Of a stretch of DNA of 64,000 nt, positions 1-10,605 are shown piece by piece. The notes below the pieces were generated by a model that was not told the DNA's origin, searched no databases, and worked only from the letters and a program-made list of their open reading frames with translations. Source of the DNA: Misgurnus anguillicaudatus (lineage: Eukaryota; Chordata; Actinopteri; Cypriniformes; Cobitidae); contig NW_027395277.1 in NCBI RefSeq assembly GCF_027580225.2, positions 434,001 to 498,000 on the forward strand, in the 5' to 3' direction. Position numbers and translations under genes: made by a program. The number at the start of each line of letters is the position of its first letter. Positions within the stretch are counted from its first letter, which is position 1.

Positions 1-1
1 C

Positions 2-322
2 TATGATACGCAGAAGCAGGTGTGCACTGGTCGCTTGGCTATTCTGTTCTCTGTTCCCGACTCCTACATTTTCTTCAATAACATCTTTGGAGTCGGGGTG
101 TTCGAGATAAGCCGTAAGTGCGATGAAGACCTGTACGACTACATGTATGACGGGAAAGACTTTGGACGTTTTACCCGTGGGAAGGCAAAGGAGTCTGGAA
201 TCACCTACAAGGCACTGAGAGTTGAATTACGAGCAACTATGTCAAATGAATCCAATGCTATTATTAAAGTAGAGATCCATGACAAGGCTAAAAATGAAAA
301 ACCAAAGTATTTTTTAGCCTAA
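2..322 (+). CDS. Actinoporin-like protein, 3' partial (copy A)
   Basis: The C-terminal ~106 codons of a gene whose 5' part lies outside the window. The reading frame is open from base 2 to a TAA at 320-322. The segment LAILFSVP followed by an aromatic-rich stretch, then a FEISRKCDEDLYDYMYDGKD-type block and a C-terminal IIKVEIHDK strand, resembles the second half of the actinoporin-like (sea-anemone cytolysin-related) beta-sandwich fold found in several fish. In that family this part carries membrane- and lipid-headgroup-contacting aromatic residues; whether this fish protein forms pores cannot be told from sequence. No frame break is visible. A broken paralogue lies at 37162-37860 and shares the LFSVP block and the C-terminal strand. 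An AATAAA lies 109 bases after the stop. Family assignment is by motif recognition, without alignment. Confidence 0.7.
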   Translation, partial: YDTQKQVCTGRLAILFSVPDSYIFFNNIFGVGVFEISRKCDEDLYDYMYDGKDFGRFTRGKAKESGITYKALRVELRATMSNESNAIIKVEIHDKAKNEKPKYFLA

Positions 323-607
323 CAAAATCATCTCTTTTTAATCCCACCATATGTAAAAAATTTTAAATGTTATAATAAAGCATGCAATTGTGATTTTAAC
401 AACATTTATGATGTTATGACTGTAAAATCTAATAAAGAGGTAAATAATTGAAAATTGACTGAATCCTGTAAAGCTACTGGATCTTTTACATGATGGAAAG
501 TGGTTAAGCAGGACATGAGATTGTTTTAATGCTTTTTGCAAAACATTCATACCAGACTGTTTTAAAAGTACACACTTTCTTTTCCTACAAATTTCATGAG
601 TTTACAT
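323..607 (+). other. 3' flank/UTR of copy A with polyadenylation signal
   Basis: Non-coding. AATAAA at 431-436 within the phrase GTAAAATCTAATAAAGAGG is the likely poly(A) signal of copy A. The same phrase recurs at about 9862-9882 and, diverged, at 40283-40300, each followed by similar sequence. This marks duplicated copies of the gene's 3' flank. The flank is cut at about 607 by a DNA transposon and seems to resume at 8312. Confidence 0.55.
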
Positions 608-634
608 TACAGTTTTTCTCAATTGCTAAAACAC
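608..634 (+). repeat. Left TIR of the ~1.4-kb DNA transposon
   Basis: Exact reverse complement of 8281-8307. Confidence 0.85.
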
Positions 635-1086
635 TAAAACCCATTGGCTGAACAAAGTTCTCAGTTGCCTGAACTCATATATCTAATTGTGCAGTCTGTT
701 GTCAATACCTTAAACCATTTCACATCATAAAACACAATTTGCAGATTTCACTTAGACTTTTTAGCAAAACTCCAAACACATACTCATTCTCAAAACACAA
801 TCTGCACTCAAATGCACATGTCATGCATACTGCTAAACACAAGCAGCAACAATCAAATACAAATGTCATCACACATGTCATTGATTAAACACAACCACTC
901 AAAATGGATTTAACCTGTTTCAAATGATGTGACATAACCAATATAAGCCAGTTCACTGTTGTATACAGTAGTACAGCGCATTTTAGGCTGTATACTGTAA
1001 AATGAACAAATTGTATGGCCCTGAACATTGTGCTTTCCTTTTGTTACTGTACTGACTGCTTTACAGTTTTACAGTATCACAGAAAC

Positions 1087-1228
1087 GTCTCGGTTACGTA
1101 TGTAACCCTCGTTCCCTGAAGGAACTATCAAAAACGCCAATGAACTTGGCATGCAGGTATTTGCATAATGCCGGCGCCGCCCCGCCAGGTGCGTATATAA
1201 GGCGCAGGTGCATAATACCAAATCAGCT
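1087..1228 (-). repeat. DIRS 3' end: terminal tip plus inverted terminal repeat
   Basis: 1087-1124 is the unique tip, whose exact reverse complement is 1320-1357. From about 1123 to 1228 the sequence is the inverted copy of about 7185-7290, with weaker similarity continuing inward. Confidence 0.85.
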
Positions 1229-1319
1229 ATATTATTGCTGAGAAGCCGAGCAACAGTGCCCGGCCTGAACAGCAATGGAACAGCAAACTGTGGCGACGGG
1301 ACGTGACGTCTCCGTTCCC

Positions 1320-1412
1320 TTCCTTCAGGGAACGAGGGTTACATACGTAACCGAGACGTTCCCTTTCAGTCGGTCACTACGACGTCTCGTCGTGACCGAC
1401 GAATTGGGAATC
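1320..1412 (-). repeat. DIRS internal complementary region (circle-junction template)
   Basis: 1320-1357 is the perfect reverse complement of the 38-bp left tip (1087-1124). 1358-1412 is the near-perfect reverse complement of the right tip (about 7319-7372). The two halves meet at GTT (1358-1360), the complement of the AAC present at both insertion boundaries (1084-1086 and 7370-7372). In DIRS1-type elements this region is known to template joining of the ends into a circle. Confidence 0.9.
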
Positions 1413-1998
1413 CCTACCAAAACGCCACTGCAGCTGAACCCTTCCAGTGCCTGCAAAAGCCCTCCGCCCTCCACATAAAGGGGCGGAACCTAAGGCAAAA
1501 TGCAGAAGGCCGGTCACTACCTGTTCCTTAACCCACGATAGTGAAGCAGCGAACTGGGGGAAGCGTCTAAACTGAGCGGAGCTAGAACACTGCGGAAGCC
1601 ATCCCCTAAGAAGGTTAAATGGATGACATAAAAATATATGAAACAACCGACAGGTTGCTCAAAATAAAGTCTCTGAACAATACATGGTATGTTGAGAGGT
1701 GCAGAGCAGGCTCTGCTAAGGAAAAACGTGGAGGATTAGAACCCCACGGACTGTACACACAAATGAACCCCACGTAGGGGACAAATGTGGACGCCTAGCC
1801 TACACAGGTTTACGGAGAATACATCAGTGATAGGTTGACAGCGGATGCTCCGCAACACCAGCTATCAGGGCGGTGGAGGAGAGGCAAAAACAGTTTTTTA
1901 GACGTTTTTGCCCCGATGGCCTTCCATAATGGTGCAAATGTGCAGCACCAAAATAGAGGCTCCAAGCCGACACACGAGCCGACCCTCGGCATTCTTAA

Positions 1999-2997
1999 CT
2001 AGTTAGTAGAAAGAACCCGAGTGGAAACCGGTTCGACACGAACACTATAGAATCTTGTGAACGTATTAGGTGTCGCCCAGCCTGCAGCTCTACAAATATC
2101 TGTTAGCGAGGAACCGCGAGCCAGTGCCCAAGATGATGCCACACTGCGTGTAGAGTGGGCACGTAAATTAAATGGACAAGGCACATTCTGCTATTGATAT
2201 GCAAGGGCTATAGTATCCACAATCCAATGGGACATCCTCTGCTTGGTGACAGCTTTTCCTTTCTGCTGACCACCGTAACAAACAAAGAGCTGATCTGAGG
2301 TCCTAAAACTTTGCGTCCTGTCTATATACACACGTAGTGCACGAACAGGGCATAACAAAGCCATGGCTGGTTCTGCCTCCTCCAAAGGCAGTGCTCGGAG
2401 ATTCACCACTTGATCTCTAAAAGGAGTGGTGGGAACTTTGGGCACAAAGCCGGGCCGGGGTCTCAGAGTTACGCTGGATGCAGCCGGCCCGAACTGAAGG
2501 CACGATTCATCGACCGAAAATGCATGAATATCCCCTATCCTCTTAACAGAAGCCAAAGCAAGGAGAGTTAAAGTTTTCATTGTAAGAAATTTAACACTCA
2601 CACTATGCAGAGGCTCAAATGGGGCTTCCTGGAGTGATTTCAGCACCAAGGACAGGTCCCAAGGAGGAATAGAGGGGGGACGCGAAGGATTCAGTCTTCG
2701 AGCGCCTCTGAGAAATCTAATGACTAGGTCGTGCTGACCCACTGTTCTACCGTTTACGGGTGAATGGTGAGCTGATATCGCAGCGATATCGACTTTAATA
2801 GTGGATGGTGACAGCCTATTCTCCAAACGACGCTGGAGATATAAAAGCACAACACTAATCGGGCATTCTCGGGGGTTTTCACTTCGGGAAGAACACCAGT
2901 CGACAAACAGGTTCCATTTAAGCGCGTAAGCCTGTCTCGTAGACGGCGCTCGCGCAGCAGCAATAGTGTTAGATACCTCTTGCGGTAAATCACTCAT
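1999..2997 (-). pseudogene. DIRS tyrosine recombinase (YR), one in-frame stop
   Basis: Integrase of the DIRS element, of the phage-type tyrosine recombinase class that inserts the circular cDNA without making duplications. The start at 2997 is favoured because its ATG overlaps the RT stop as ATGA. An N-terminal SAM-like DNA-binding part (STRQAYALKWNLFVDWC) is followed by the catalytic domain: the KRIGDI box with the first arginine, then the HSTR box (about 2157-2146), then AAGW and the terminal FY tyrosine region. A TAG codon at 2193-2191 interrupts the frame just before the HxxR box; translation would continue in the same frame to 1999. The break separates the catalytic arginine and tyrosine boxes from the rest, so the protein is probably inactive unless the stop is read through. 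Confidence 0.85.
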
Positions 2998-5371
2998 ATC
3001 CTCCGTGCCCCGTCCAGAGACCACACATGGAGGTTCCACAGGTCGGGGCGCGGGTGCCATAATGTGCCCTCTTGTTGAGAAAGAAGGTCCTTCCTCAGGG
3101 GAATCTTCCACGGAGGGGCTGTCGCGAGGAGAGAGAGTTCTGGAAACCAACTCCTGGTTGTCCAATACGGTGCCACCAACAGCACGCTCTCCTCGTCCTC
3201 CCGGATTTTGCATAAGGTTTGCGCAATGAGGCTCACCGGAGGGAACGCGTATTTGCGCATGTTTCGCGGCCAGCTGTGTGCCAATGCATCCATGCCGAGC
3301 GAGTCGTCGGCTAGTGAATAGAACAGGCGACAATGGGTCGTCTCTGGGGAAGCAAACAGATCTATCTGCGCTTTGCCGAAACGTCTCCAAATTTGCTGAA
3401 CCGCAATGGGGTGGAGTCGCCATTCGCCGGGACGCGCAGCCCGAGAGAGCGCATCCGCCTCTACATTGAGCGTGCCCGGGATGTAAATGGCACGAAGAGA
3501 CCTCAAATTCTTCTGACTCCAAGTGAGGAGGTGACGGGCGAGATGCGACAGGTGACGCGAGCGTAAACCGCCTTGACGATTGATGTACGCCACGGTCGCA
3601 GTGTTGTCTGTTCGAACTAATACATCTTTGCCCCGTAACTCGTTGCTGAAACGGACGAGCGCAAGATATACAGCCCACATTTCCCGGCAGTTTATGTGCC
3701 AACGCAGCTGGGGTGTCGACCACACCCCCGAAGCCGCAAGCCCATCGTACGTGGCCCCCCACCCCGTGTCTGACGCATCTGTGCATACTATCGCATGCCT
3801 GGAGACCTGTCTCAGAGGCACACCGGCTCGGAGAAACGCACGGTCTAACCACGGAGTGAAAGTGCGACGACACGCAGGTGTAATGATAACACGGTGAATT
3901 CCGCGCAGCCACGCTCTCCTCGGGACTCGATCGTGAAGCCAATGCTGAAGCGGTCGCATATGAAGCAGTCCGAGCGGAGTTACAGCTGCGGCTGCTGCCA
4001 TATGCCCCAAAAGCTTCTGAAATTGTTTCAGCGGGACCGCGCTCTTGCTCTTGAACGTATTCAGGCAAGTCAGAATCGACTGTACACGCGCTTCTGTTAG
4101 ACGAGCTGTCAAATCGATCGAGTCCAGTTCCATACCGAGAAAAGAGATTCTCTGCACGGGGCAAAGCTTGCTCTTTTCCCAGTTGACCCGAAGACCCAAA
4201 CGAGCAAGGTGTTTTAAAGTTAAATCTCTGTGATCGCACAGCGTCTGACGTGTTTGAGCTATTATTAGCCAATCGTCCAGATACGCGAGAATGCGCACAC
4301 CTCTCTCTCTCAGGGGTTTTAAAGCCCCCTCCACTACTTTGGTGAATACACGGGGCGACAGAGAGAGCCCGAATGGGAGGACTTTGTACTGGTATGCTCG
4401 CCCCTCGAACGCAAAGCGGAGAAACGGCCTGTGTCGGGGGAGAATCGATACGTGAAAGTACGCGTCCTTCAGGTCGATAGATGCGAACCAATCGTTTGGA
4501 CGAATGCATGGAAATATGCGTTTGGGCGTCAGCATTTTGAACGGCATTCTGTGAAGTGCACGGTTCAGCGAACGCAGGTCCAGGATCGGTCGCAAGCCGC
4601 TGCTTTTCTTGGGTACAATAAAGTAAGGGCTGTAAAACCCCGACCTCATCTCGGCTGGAGGGACCGGCTGGATCGCGTCTTTCGCCAATAAGACAGCGAT
4701 CTCCGCACGGAGGACGTGCGCATCGGCAGCTCTCACCGTAGTGAAACGAACGCCGGAGAATTTGGGGGGACGCCGGGCAAATTGGATCGCATAGCCGAGA
4801 CGAATCGTGCGAAAAGCCAACGCGACGGGCTGGGAAGCTGTTCCCACGCCCCCAGATACCGTGCGAGAGGGACTAAAGGCACGATCGGTGTACCCGCGGC
4901 GGGCGCAACGGAGGTGATCGCCGGTGTGTGCGTAACGGCCGCACCGACAGCAGTGTTGTGTGTGATAACACTCACCTGAGTCCGTTGCTGGGTGGTTGAG
5001 TAAGGGAGGCTCTGCTGAAGACACCTCACACCACTCGATGCACCCTCTGGCGAAGGAGGAGGGAGACGATGGGTTATGAGCCCGTAGCTGTCTCCTACCG
5101 GCTGAGAGCGCGGTGGGGTTATGAGCCCGTGCGTCGCTCTCGTTCTCCTCTGATGAGTCGGAGAACAAGGGGGGGTTATGAGCCCGCTCGTGTCTCCGGC
5201 GCTCATCTGAAGACCTAGAGATGGAAGTGGAATTCGCTCTTTTTGTGGATTTGTGGGTGCCGACTGAAAAGTCGGCGGAACAGAAAAATGAAACAAAAGA
5301 TTCCCCAACCGGCCCTCCTCCGGTGGGGGGAGTGGTGCCTTCACCATCTCCCGAAGAGCGATCCCTTCCAT
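2994..5371 (-). pseudogene. DIRS reverse transcriptase / RNase H / methyltransferase-like ORF, frameshifted
   Basis: Replication polyprotein of the DIRS element. The likely ATG at 5371 lies 17 bases after the gag stop. A proline-rich leader runs to LARYLGAWEQLP, then the frame changes near 4812-4815 (a run of four A on the plus strand) and continues from RTIRLGYAIQF to the stop at 2994. RT motifs are FIVPKKSSGLRPILDLRSLN, SIDLKDAYFHV, PFGLSLSPRVF and AYLDDW (YLDD at 4283-4272). RNase H shows CTDASDTGWGA, RTDNTATVAYINRQGG and EADALSRA. The C-terminus (DLFASPETTHC... LLVAPYW... WHPRPDLWNL) matches the Dam-like methyltransferase region typical of DIRS elements. One indel breaks an otherwise open frame. 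Confidence 0.9.
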
Positions 5372-5387
5372 CTCTAGGTCGCCCGTC

Positions 5388-6836
5388 TCAGGGCCGCTTA
5401 GATCTTCTTTTACCACCCTTTGAAGCGGGCTGAGCGGGCGGGGCGGGCTGCTGACGACCGGTTCCTCGCTTCTTAGAAGAGCCCCGGGGAGGAACGGAGG
5501 CGGCTGCCGCAGGACGCCCTCGGCGAGGAGCAGGCTGAGGCGCCGACGTGGATGGGGCAGGCGCAGGACGCTTCCGACGTGGCATGATCTGAGCGATGGC
5601 CTCAGTCTGCTTCTTGGCCGCGGAGAATTGCTGCGCAAACTCCTCGACCGTCTCTCCGAACAGGCCGGTCTGGGAAACCGGAGCATTCAGGAGCCGGGTT
5701 TTATCGGCGTCCTTCATGTCCGCCAGACACAGCCAGAGATGGCGTTCCTGGACTACCAGGGTAGACATCGCACGCCCGACGGCGCGTGCGGTGACCTTGG
5801 TCGCACGAAGCGCCAGATCTGTAGCCGCACGTAGTTCCGAGAACTCCGCCGAGTCGTGACCTCCCGCGTGCAGATCCCTCAGAGCCTTGGCCTGGTGAAC
5901 CTGCAGCAATGCCATGGCATGCAGGGCAGAGGCTGCCTCCCCACAAGCCTTGTAAGCAGCACCGGACAGCTCCGAAGACTGCTTACAGGCCCGTGAGGGG
6001 AGAGTAGGCTGGTCCCGCCAGGAGGAAGCGACACCGGCCGGACACAACTGCATCGCGACCGGGCGCTCCACTGACGGGATACCAGTGTACCCCTTGGCAT
6101 CTCCACCCTCGAGAGAGGTGAGAGGTGAAGGCTGATACGGCCGGTTCCGGGCGGAAAACGGGGTTTTCCACGACCGCGTCAGCTCTTCATGCACCTCGGG
6201 GAAGAAAGGCACCGGGGGCGAGGACTGAGAAGCCCTGGCACCCCCGAAGAACCAATCATCGAGGCGTGACGGTTCAGGTGGGGGAGGTTTAGTCCACTCC
6301 AAGCCGACCGCCTCCGCCGCCCGAGCGAGCATGGCTGCCATCTCGGGGTCGAACGCGGAACCCGCAACCTGGCCCGAAGGCGGGAGCGGATCCGGATCGA
6401 CGTCCGAGGCTGACAACCCCCCCTCCGACGTTACGGTGGATATCGCGTCAGGTGGAGGCTCGACAGAGCGCGAGGACACCGTAGAACACGGGCCGCTCGT
6501 CTCCATCGGGACCTCCGCTGGCAACGGATCAGGGCGCTGGGAGCTACTGGACGAACCAGCAGACCGACCCAGCACCGTTATACGGAGGTCATCCTTCGCA
6601 AGTTTGGTAGCTGCGCCCTTAGCAGCACCAGACTGGGAAGGCGGGGGCCGTTGCCGGAGGAACGACACCCGTCTCCGCAAATCCGCCATAGTCATACCCT
6701 CACAGATGGGGCATGAGCTATCACGCAACGCTGCCTCTGCGTGCTGGAGCCCCAGACACGAAAGACAACGCTTGTGGCCATCCTGGGGGGCGATGAACAC
6801 ACCGCATCCAGAAACGGAGCACGGACGGAAATCCAT
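5388..6836 (-). CDS. DIRS gag-like protein
   Basis: First ORF of the DIRS element, 482 aa and uninterrupted. The N-terminus (MDFRPCSVSGCGVFIAPQDG, then KRCLSCLG and SSCPICEG) forms a cysteine/histidine cluster seen in DIRS gag proteins, presumably nucleic-acid binding. A proline/serine-rich middle and a helical segment around AATDLALRATKVTARAVGRA precede a very basic C-terminus (PRRKRPAP, PRRGRPAA, GGKRRSKRP). The ATG is the first after the right terminal repeat, about 0.35 kb inside it. Its stop lies 17 bases before the probable RT start, so the RT may be reached by reinitiation. Confidence 0.85.
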   Translation of the reverse strand: MDFRPCSVSGCGVFIAPQDGHKRCLSCLGLQHAEAALRDSSCPICEGMTMADLRRRVSFLRQRPPPSQSGAAKGAATKLAKDDLRITVLGRSAGSSSSSQRPDPLPAEVPMETSGPCSTVSSRSVEPPPDAISTVTSEGGLSASDVDPDPLPPSGQVAGSAFDPEMAAMLARAAEAVGLEWTKPPPPEPSRLDDWFFGGARASQSSPPVPFFPEVHEELTRSWKTPFSARNRPYQPSPLTSLEGGDAKGYTGIPSVERPVAMQLCPAGVASSWRDQPTLPSRACKQSSELSGAAYKACGEAASALHAMALLQVHQAKALRDLHAGGHDSAEFSELRAATDLALRATKVTARAVGRAMSTLVVQERHLWLCLADMKDADKTRLLNAPVSQTGLFGETVEEFAQQFSAAKKQTEAIAQIMPRRKRPAPAPSTSAPQPAPRRGRPAAAASVPPRGSSKKRGTGRQQPAPPAQPASKGGKRRSKRP

Positions 6837-6998
6837 CTTTAAAAAGACGACCCCGACCGTGACACGAATGAGTGGCTGTCTTTAAAAAGACACAAAGCTC
6901 AAACGTGCTGCTCTTTCAGGGAAATCACTCTTTTGTGCGAGCTGGTGAAACACACAGGGAGAGGCAAACGCACTCACTCGAACTCAAGTCCTAAATTA

Positions 6999-7026
6999 AA
7001 GAGACAGAGAGAGAGAGAGAGAGAGA
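6999..7026. repeat. (GA)n microsatellite in the DIRS leader
   Basis: Short GA run between the right terminal repeat and the gag start. Confidence 0.9.
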
Positions 7027-7184
7027 AAGGGTGGAAAAAAACACTGCGAGCCTCCGCTGAGGTGTCTTTGCCCAACCAACTTCAGCAAGCTGAGATATTT
7101 TCTTCCCACACAGAACAGGATCTACGAAGATCAGTTTAACAGCTTCTCGAGAGCAGATGTCTGCCGGCTTCGAAGCAATAAAAA

Positions 7185-7372
7185 AGCTGATTTGGTATTA
7201 TGCACCTGCGCCTTATATACGCACCTGGCGGGGCGGCGCCGGCATTATGCAAATACCTGCATGCCAAGTTCATTGGCGTTTTTGATAGTTCTCGAAGTAG
7301 ATAGGTCACCGCGAAGCGGTTCCCAATTCGTCGGTCACGACGTGACGTCGTAGTGACCGACTGAAAGGGAAC
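7185..7372 (-). repeat. DIRS 5' end: inverted terminal repeat and tip
   Basis: 7185-7290 is the inverted copy of 1123-1228. 7319-7372 is the right tip, whose complement lies in the internal complementary region at 1358-1412. Confidence 0.85.
7212..7219 (-). promoter_or_regulatory. Possible TATA box for DIRS transcription
   Basis: TATATAAG on the minus strand inside the 5' terminal repeat, upstream of gag. Because it lies in the inverted repeat, the other end carries a copy pointing inward on the plus strand. Confidence 0.4.
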
Positions 7373-8311
7373 AAATGACAAGTTTGTGAGAGGCAGGGTA
7401 CAGTACTGTAAAAATAGGGGTAAAAATCCTTTCAAAAGTACATTTTTCAATGTCAATCCCATCAAAATGGCAAGTCTGTGTGTCATTGTTCATGAACAAG
7501 ACAGTCAAAATGTTGTCCTGTTGTCAATATACCAAATGTACACAATTATATGTGTCAGTATTTTTGATGTAAACTGTGGATGACTTTACATTTTCACCTT
7601 TTTTTTCTGTAAACAAATTACACAAATTGTGATTTTGAAAAAAAATTACAGTACAAATAATCTGTATCAGGATTCACTTGAAAGGAATTTATCGATTCAG
7701 GTCACATTTACAAAAAAATCCCATAGAATACATGCTTCATGCTTATAGTGACAGATTATGACACATTTGGTCAACAATTTTGCATGACATGCCTTGTACA
7801 ATGAACTAATTCCTAAATGTTTTGAGGTGTAACACTATTCAACAGAAACCAGTATAATGTATTTTTATAAAAATTAAATTGAAATTGCAAACATCAGACA
7901 TTTTTACATAATCATCTGCTTGATTGTATCAAAGCATTTGCAATTTGTCCAAAACAATGAGAGTTACACTGTAAAATGTAAAAATTTACTCCCTGAGAAC
8001 TATATGTTCTGAATCATGTGTTTTCTATTTTTTGGTGTAGTGTTTACTCACTGTTTGATAGTGTATATCATTTTAATCACTTTGTTTATGGGTTGAGAGC
8101 AGTGTTTGATTTTACACACAGGTAAAACTGTTTTGAGAGTGTTTAATTTTGCACACAGGTAAAACTGTTTTGGGGCGAAAGTTTCATTTTGCAAGAGAAG
8201 TCAGAGGTTTTGCAAATAGTGCTTGAAGATGAGGTTTTGTGTTTAATGTTTTCAGAAAATGGAGCAATGTTTCAGAAATTGTGTTTTAGCAATTGAGAAA
8301 AACTGTAACAT

Positions 8312-8908
8312 GTAATGGATACGAGATAAAGCATATTTGGCGTGCTGTCCAATGGGAGGGCTCCGAGCTCAGAATATTGGCACAAACTCGGAGTACTCAC
8401 CCCTCTTTAACTGGGATAGATGTATCAACTGTGAAGGAGATGGAGGAGGTATTTTACATAAGACTGGCAAGATAAAGGTGATGGATGGCTATATATAGAG
8501 ACCTTTTCAAGCTGATTGGTTGATTACATGACCATGCTCCTCCGAACTTAATAAAACCAACTTAATTACATTTTAAAGTTAAAACCTTAAGTCTGCTCCA
8601 AAATCATTAACCTGAATTTTGGTGGAACTGGTGGAAAATCAGTCACAAATACAATCAGACAATTAACAATAGGGAACAGTGTTGTTTTAACTTGATGCAC
8701 CTTAAATAAAAAAGATGTGATACAAAAATAAGTGGTGAACATATTTAGACAATTCATGTGAACTTTGTTTAAAATAACTCACATTTTGTGTCAGAGAAAA
8801 ACTTTCTTTCTTCTAGTATGGCTTCACGGATGAACGTCTTGTTTTGAGCATTTAAGCTAATGGATTAAAACACACTGACGTTCTTGATGGCATTGGCAAA
8901 AACTTGTA
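8312..8908 (+). other. Continuation of copy A 3' flank (non-coding, duplicated segment)
   Basis: No convincing gene. About 8690-8905 (ACTTGATGCACC..., GGTGAACA..., GGCTTCACGGATG..., GATGGCATTGGCAAAAACT) matches about 40805-41040, and parts match 10290-10430. I read these as copies of one ancestral flank of the actinoporin-like gene. Confidence 0.5.
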
Positions 8909-9130
8909 CACTGCAAAAAAATATTTTCAAGAAAAAATGTCTTAGTATTTTTGTCTTGTTTTCAGTAAAAATATCTTCAAATTGTTAAATTAAGATACTT
9001 TTTCTTGATGAACAAAATGACCCAAGAAAATAAATCTAGTTTTTAAATGTAAAATTTAAATGATTTTGTGCATAAAACAAGCAAAAAAAATCTGCCAATG
9101 GGTTAAGCAAAAAAATCTTGAACATTTTTC
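8909..9130. repeat. Small dispersed DNA-transposon derivative (CACTGCAAAAAA type)
   Basis: Begins CACTGCAAAAAA and contains GTATTTTTGTCTTGTTTTC, CAAGAAAATAAATCTAGTTT and AAAACAAGCAAAAAAA. This repeat is very common in cyprinid intergenic DNA. There is no ORF. Confidence 0.5.
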
Positions 9131-9496
9131 TTAAAGTCACTCTAAGCGAATTGAAGTGTTTTAGACCGTAAAACATTTTTTGTTACATACCGGAAACATC
9201 TCCTCACTATCTGCTTGCTGCCTGTCTGCTGATCAAACTGTAAAAAAACGCGATCTCTGTAGACAGCCCAGGCTTCACAAACGGCAATATCAACATAGTG
9301 GCCAAACCTAGCATCACAAAACAAAACAAAGTATTCCAGCCAATAAACAACAAAAAGGATTTGGGGGTGGGGGTTGGGCGCATTCACGAAAGCACGGAAG
9401 GGAGGGGGAGGAGGTAGCTACGCTCCGTCTGTTTGAAAACAGTTTCAAACGTCAACAATAACTAACGTCTCGCAGATTCGCTTAGAGAGCCTTTAA
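9131..9496. repeat. MITE-like element, ~20-bp imperfect TIRs
   Basis: TTAAAGTCACTCTAAGCGAA at the left and TTCGCTTAGAGAGCCTTTAA at the right are inverted with two mismatches. The interior of about 325 bp has no credible ORF. Confidence 0.6.
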
Positions 9497-9858
9497 ACAC
9501 CAAACTCAAGAAAAATCACATTTTATGTATATTTTCTTTCAGGGTTTCACAACTAGAAGGAGTAAGAGAAGTTATACAGCAGTGGCATCGCTAGACCCCT
9601 TTTACTGGGGCACGTGCCCCAGTGTAAATCTTTTGTGCCCCGGTGTAAATCTCAAGTTAAAATTTTAGCAGTTAACTAGTGCAATCCTTTACAAAGACAA
9701 TCGCGGCAAAAACGGATCTATTTGCAATGTAGTTACCCAATTTACGTTTGTAAAAGCAACGAAGCAGTCACATTGACGCGTGCACGCATGTATCCATGTC
9801 TGTGCGCGTCTTTGCGTTCCCGCATTCAAATGGTGATGCCACGCGAGTAATTTATAGC
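9497..9858. other. Non-coding, nothing recognised
   Basis: Apart from a near-duplicated phrase around 9605-9655 (GTGCCCC(A/G)GTGTAAATCT), no gene, RNA or clear repeat boundary is visible. Confidence 0.5.
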
Positions 9859-10450
9859 TTATGTAAAATCTAATAAAGAGGTAAAACAGTTCAAATTGAC
9901 TCCTGTATTGTATAAAGCATATATCTTTTTTCGAGATAAATATATAACCTATGAAAATACATGACATGACTATGAGATTATTTCAATGCATTTTGCAAAA
10001 CATTACAGGTACAGTAAACTTATTTGGGACATTTATTCTGCAATAGCTCGCACAGCTATAAATGAATAAACTATTAAAAACAGTCAATACAATAATAGGC
10101 TACATTTATAACACAAAACTGTGTATTATACTAGGGGAAAATGTAAAAAAAAAACTATATCTAACAAAATAAGCAAACACAACACGTTTTGGAGTGTTCG
10201 TGGAGAGCACAGGCCTGAAGAAGTGAAATAGCATTGACATGAGGGTGAGAGTAATAATGACCGAAAATCTGTTCTTGGTACAACAAGTTTGTATTGTTTG
10301 TCTGTATTGTTTTAACTTGATAAACCATTAAAAAGCAAGATGTGATGCAAGAATAAATGGTGAAAACATTTAGATAATTCATATGAACTTCATTTTTAAA
10401 AACTCTGCATTGACACTGTGTTGTTTCTTTATTAACCTGTAGCCTACGGC
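9859..10450 (+). other. Second copy of the actinoporin-like 3' flank (copy B, no coding part)
   Basis: GTAAAATCTAATAAAGAGG (AATAAA at 9872-9877) and the following ~550 bases match both 421-545 and 40283-40930 in order: the TGCATTTTGCAAAACATT block, the ACACAACAC-GTGTTC-TGGAGAGCACAG block and the TTGACA(C/T)TGTGTTGTT block. No exon of the gene is visible upstream of it. Confidence 0.55.
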
Positions 10451-10605
10451 AAAATGTCTTCCAGGAAAATTTTCTTTTATAAATAAATAAACATACAAAT
10501 ATATCAAATGAAAGAACAGACCCTCTGCTTTCAAACAAACAAACAAACAAACAACTAAACAAAAACAGAAAAAGTTTCATCCTATCTTTATTTGTTCTCT
10601 TTTTG

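Larger units (their letters stand above)
1087..7372 (-). mobile_element. DIRS1-like tyrosine-recombinase retrotransposon
   Basis: About 6.3 kb, sense on the minus strand. It has inverted terminal repeats (about 1123-1228 and 7185-7290), unique terminal tips, and an internal complementary region at 1320-1412 that is the complement of both tips joined. ORFs in order are gag (6836-5388), RT/RNase H/methyltransferase-like (5371-2994) and tyrosine recombinase (2997-1999). There is no target-site duplication: removing 1087-7372 restores CAGAAACAAATGAC, matching CAGAAACAAAGGAC in the second copy of the host transposon. That is the behaviour expected of recombinase-mediated DIRS integration. A frameshift and an in-frame stop suggest this copy is inactive. 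Confidence 0.93.
608..8307. mobile_element. Non-autonomous TIR DNA transposon, split by a DIRS insertion
   Basis: Perfect 27-bp terminal inverted repeats (608-634 TACAGTTTTTCTCAATTGCT..., 8281-8307 its reverse complement), flanked by a possible 4-bp duplication ACAT (604-607 and 8308-8311). Without the nested DIRS element (1087-7372) it is about 1.4 kb. I see no transposase ORF in 635-1086 or 7373-8280, so it is probably non-autonomous. A truncated second copy in inverted orientation at about 15916-16301 contains the uninterrupted insertion site. The superfamily is not clear. Confidence 0.75.

Noticed and set aside
2998..4509. Large N-terminal extension of the recombinase frame (ORF of 772 codons)
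   Set aside because: It overlaps the RT/RNase H frame on the same strand and is serine/arginine-rich without domains: an out-of-frame shadow. The likely start is at 2997.
6331..6885. Plus-strand ORF of 184 codons
   Set aside because: Antisense to DIRS gag in GC-rich sequence; no independent support.
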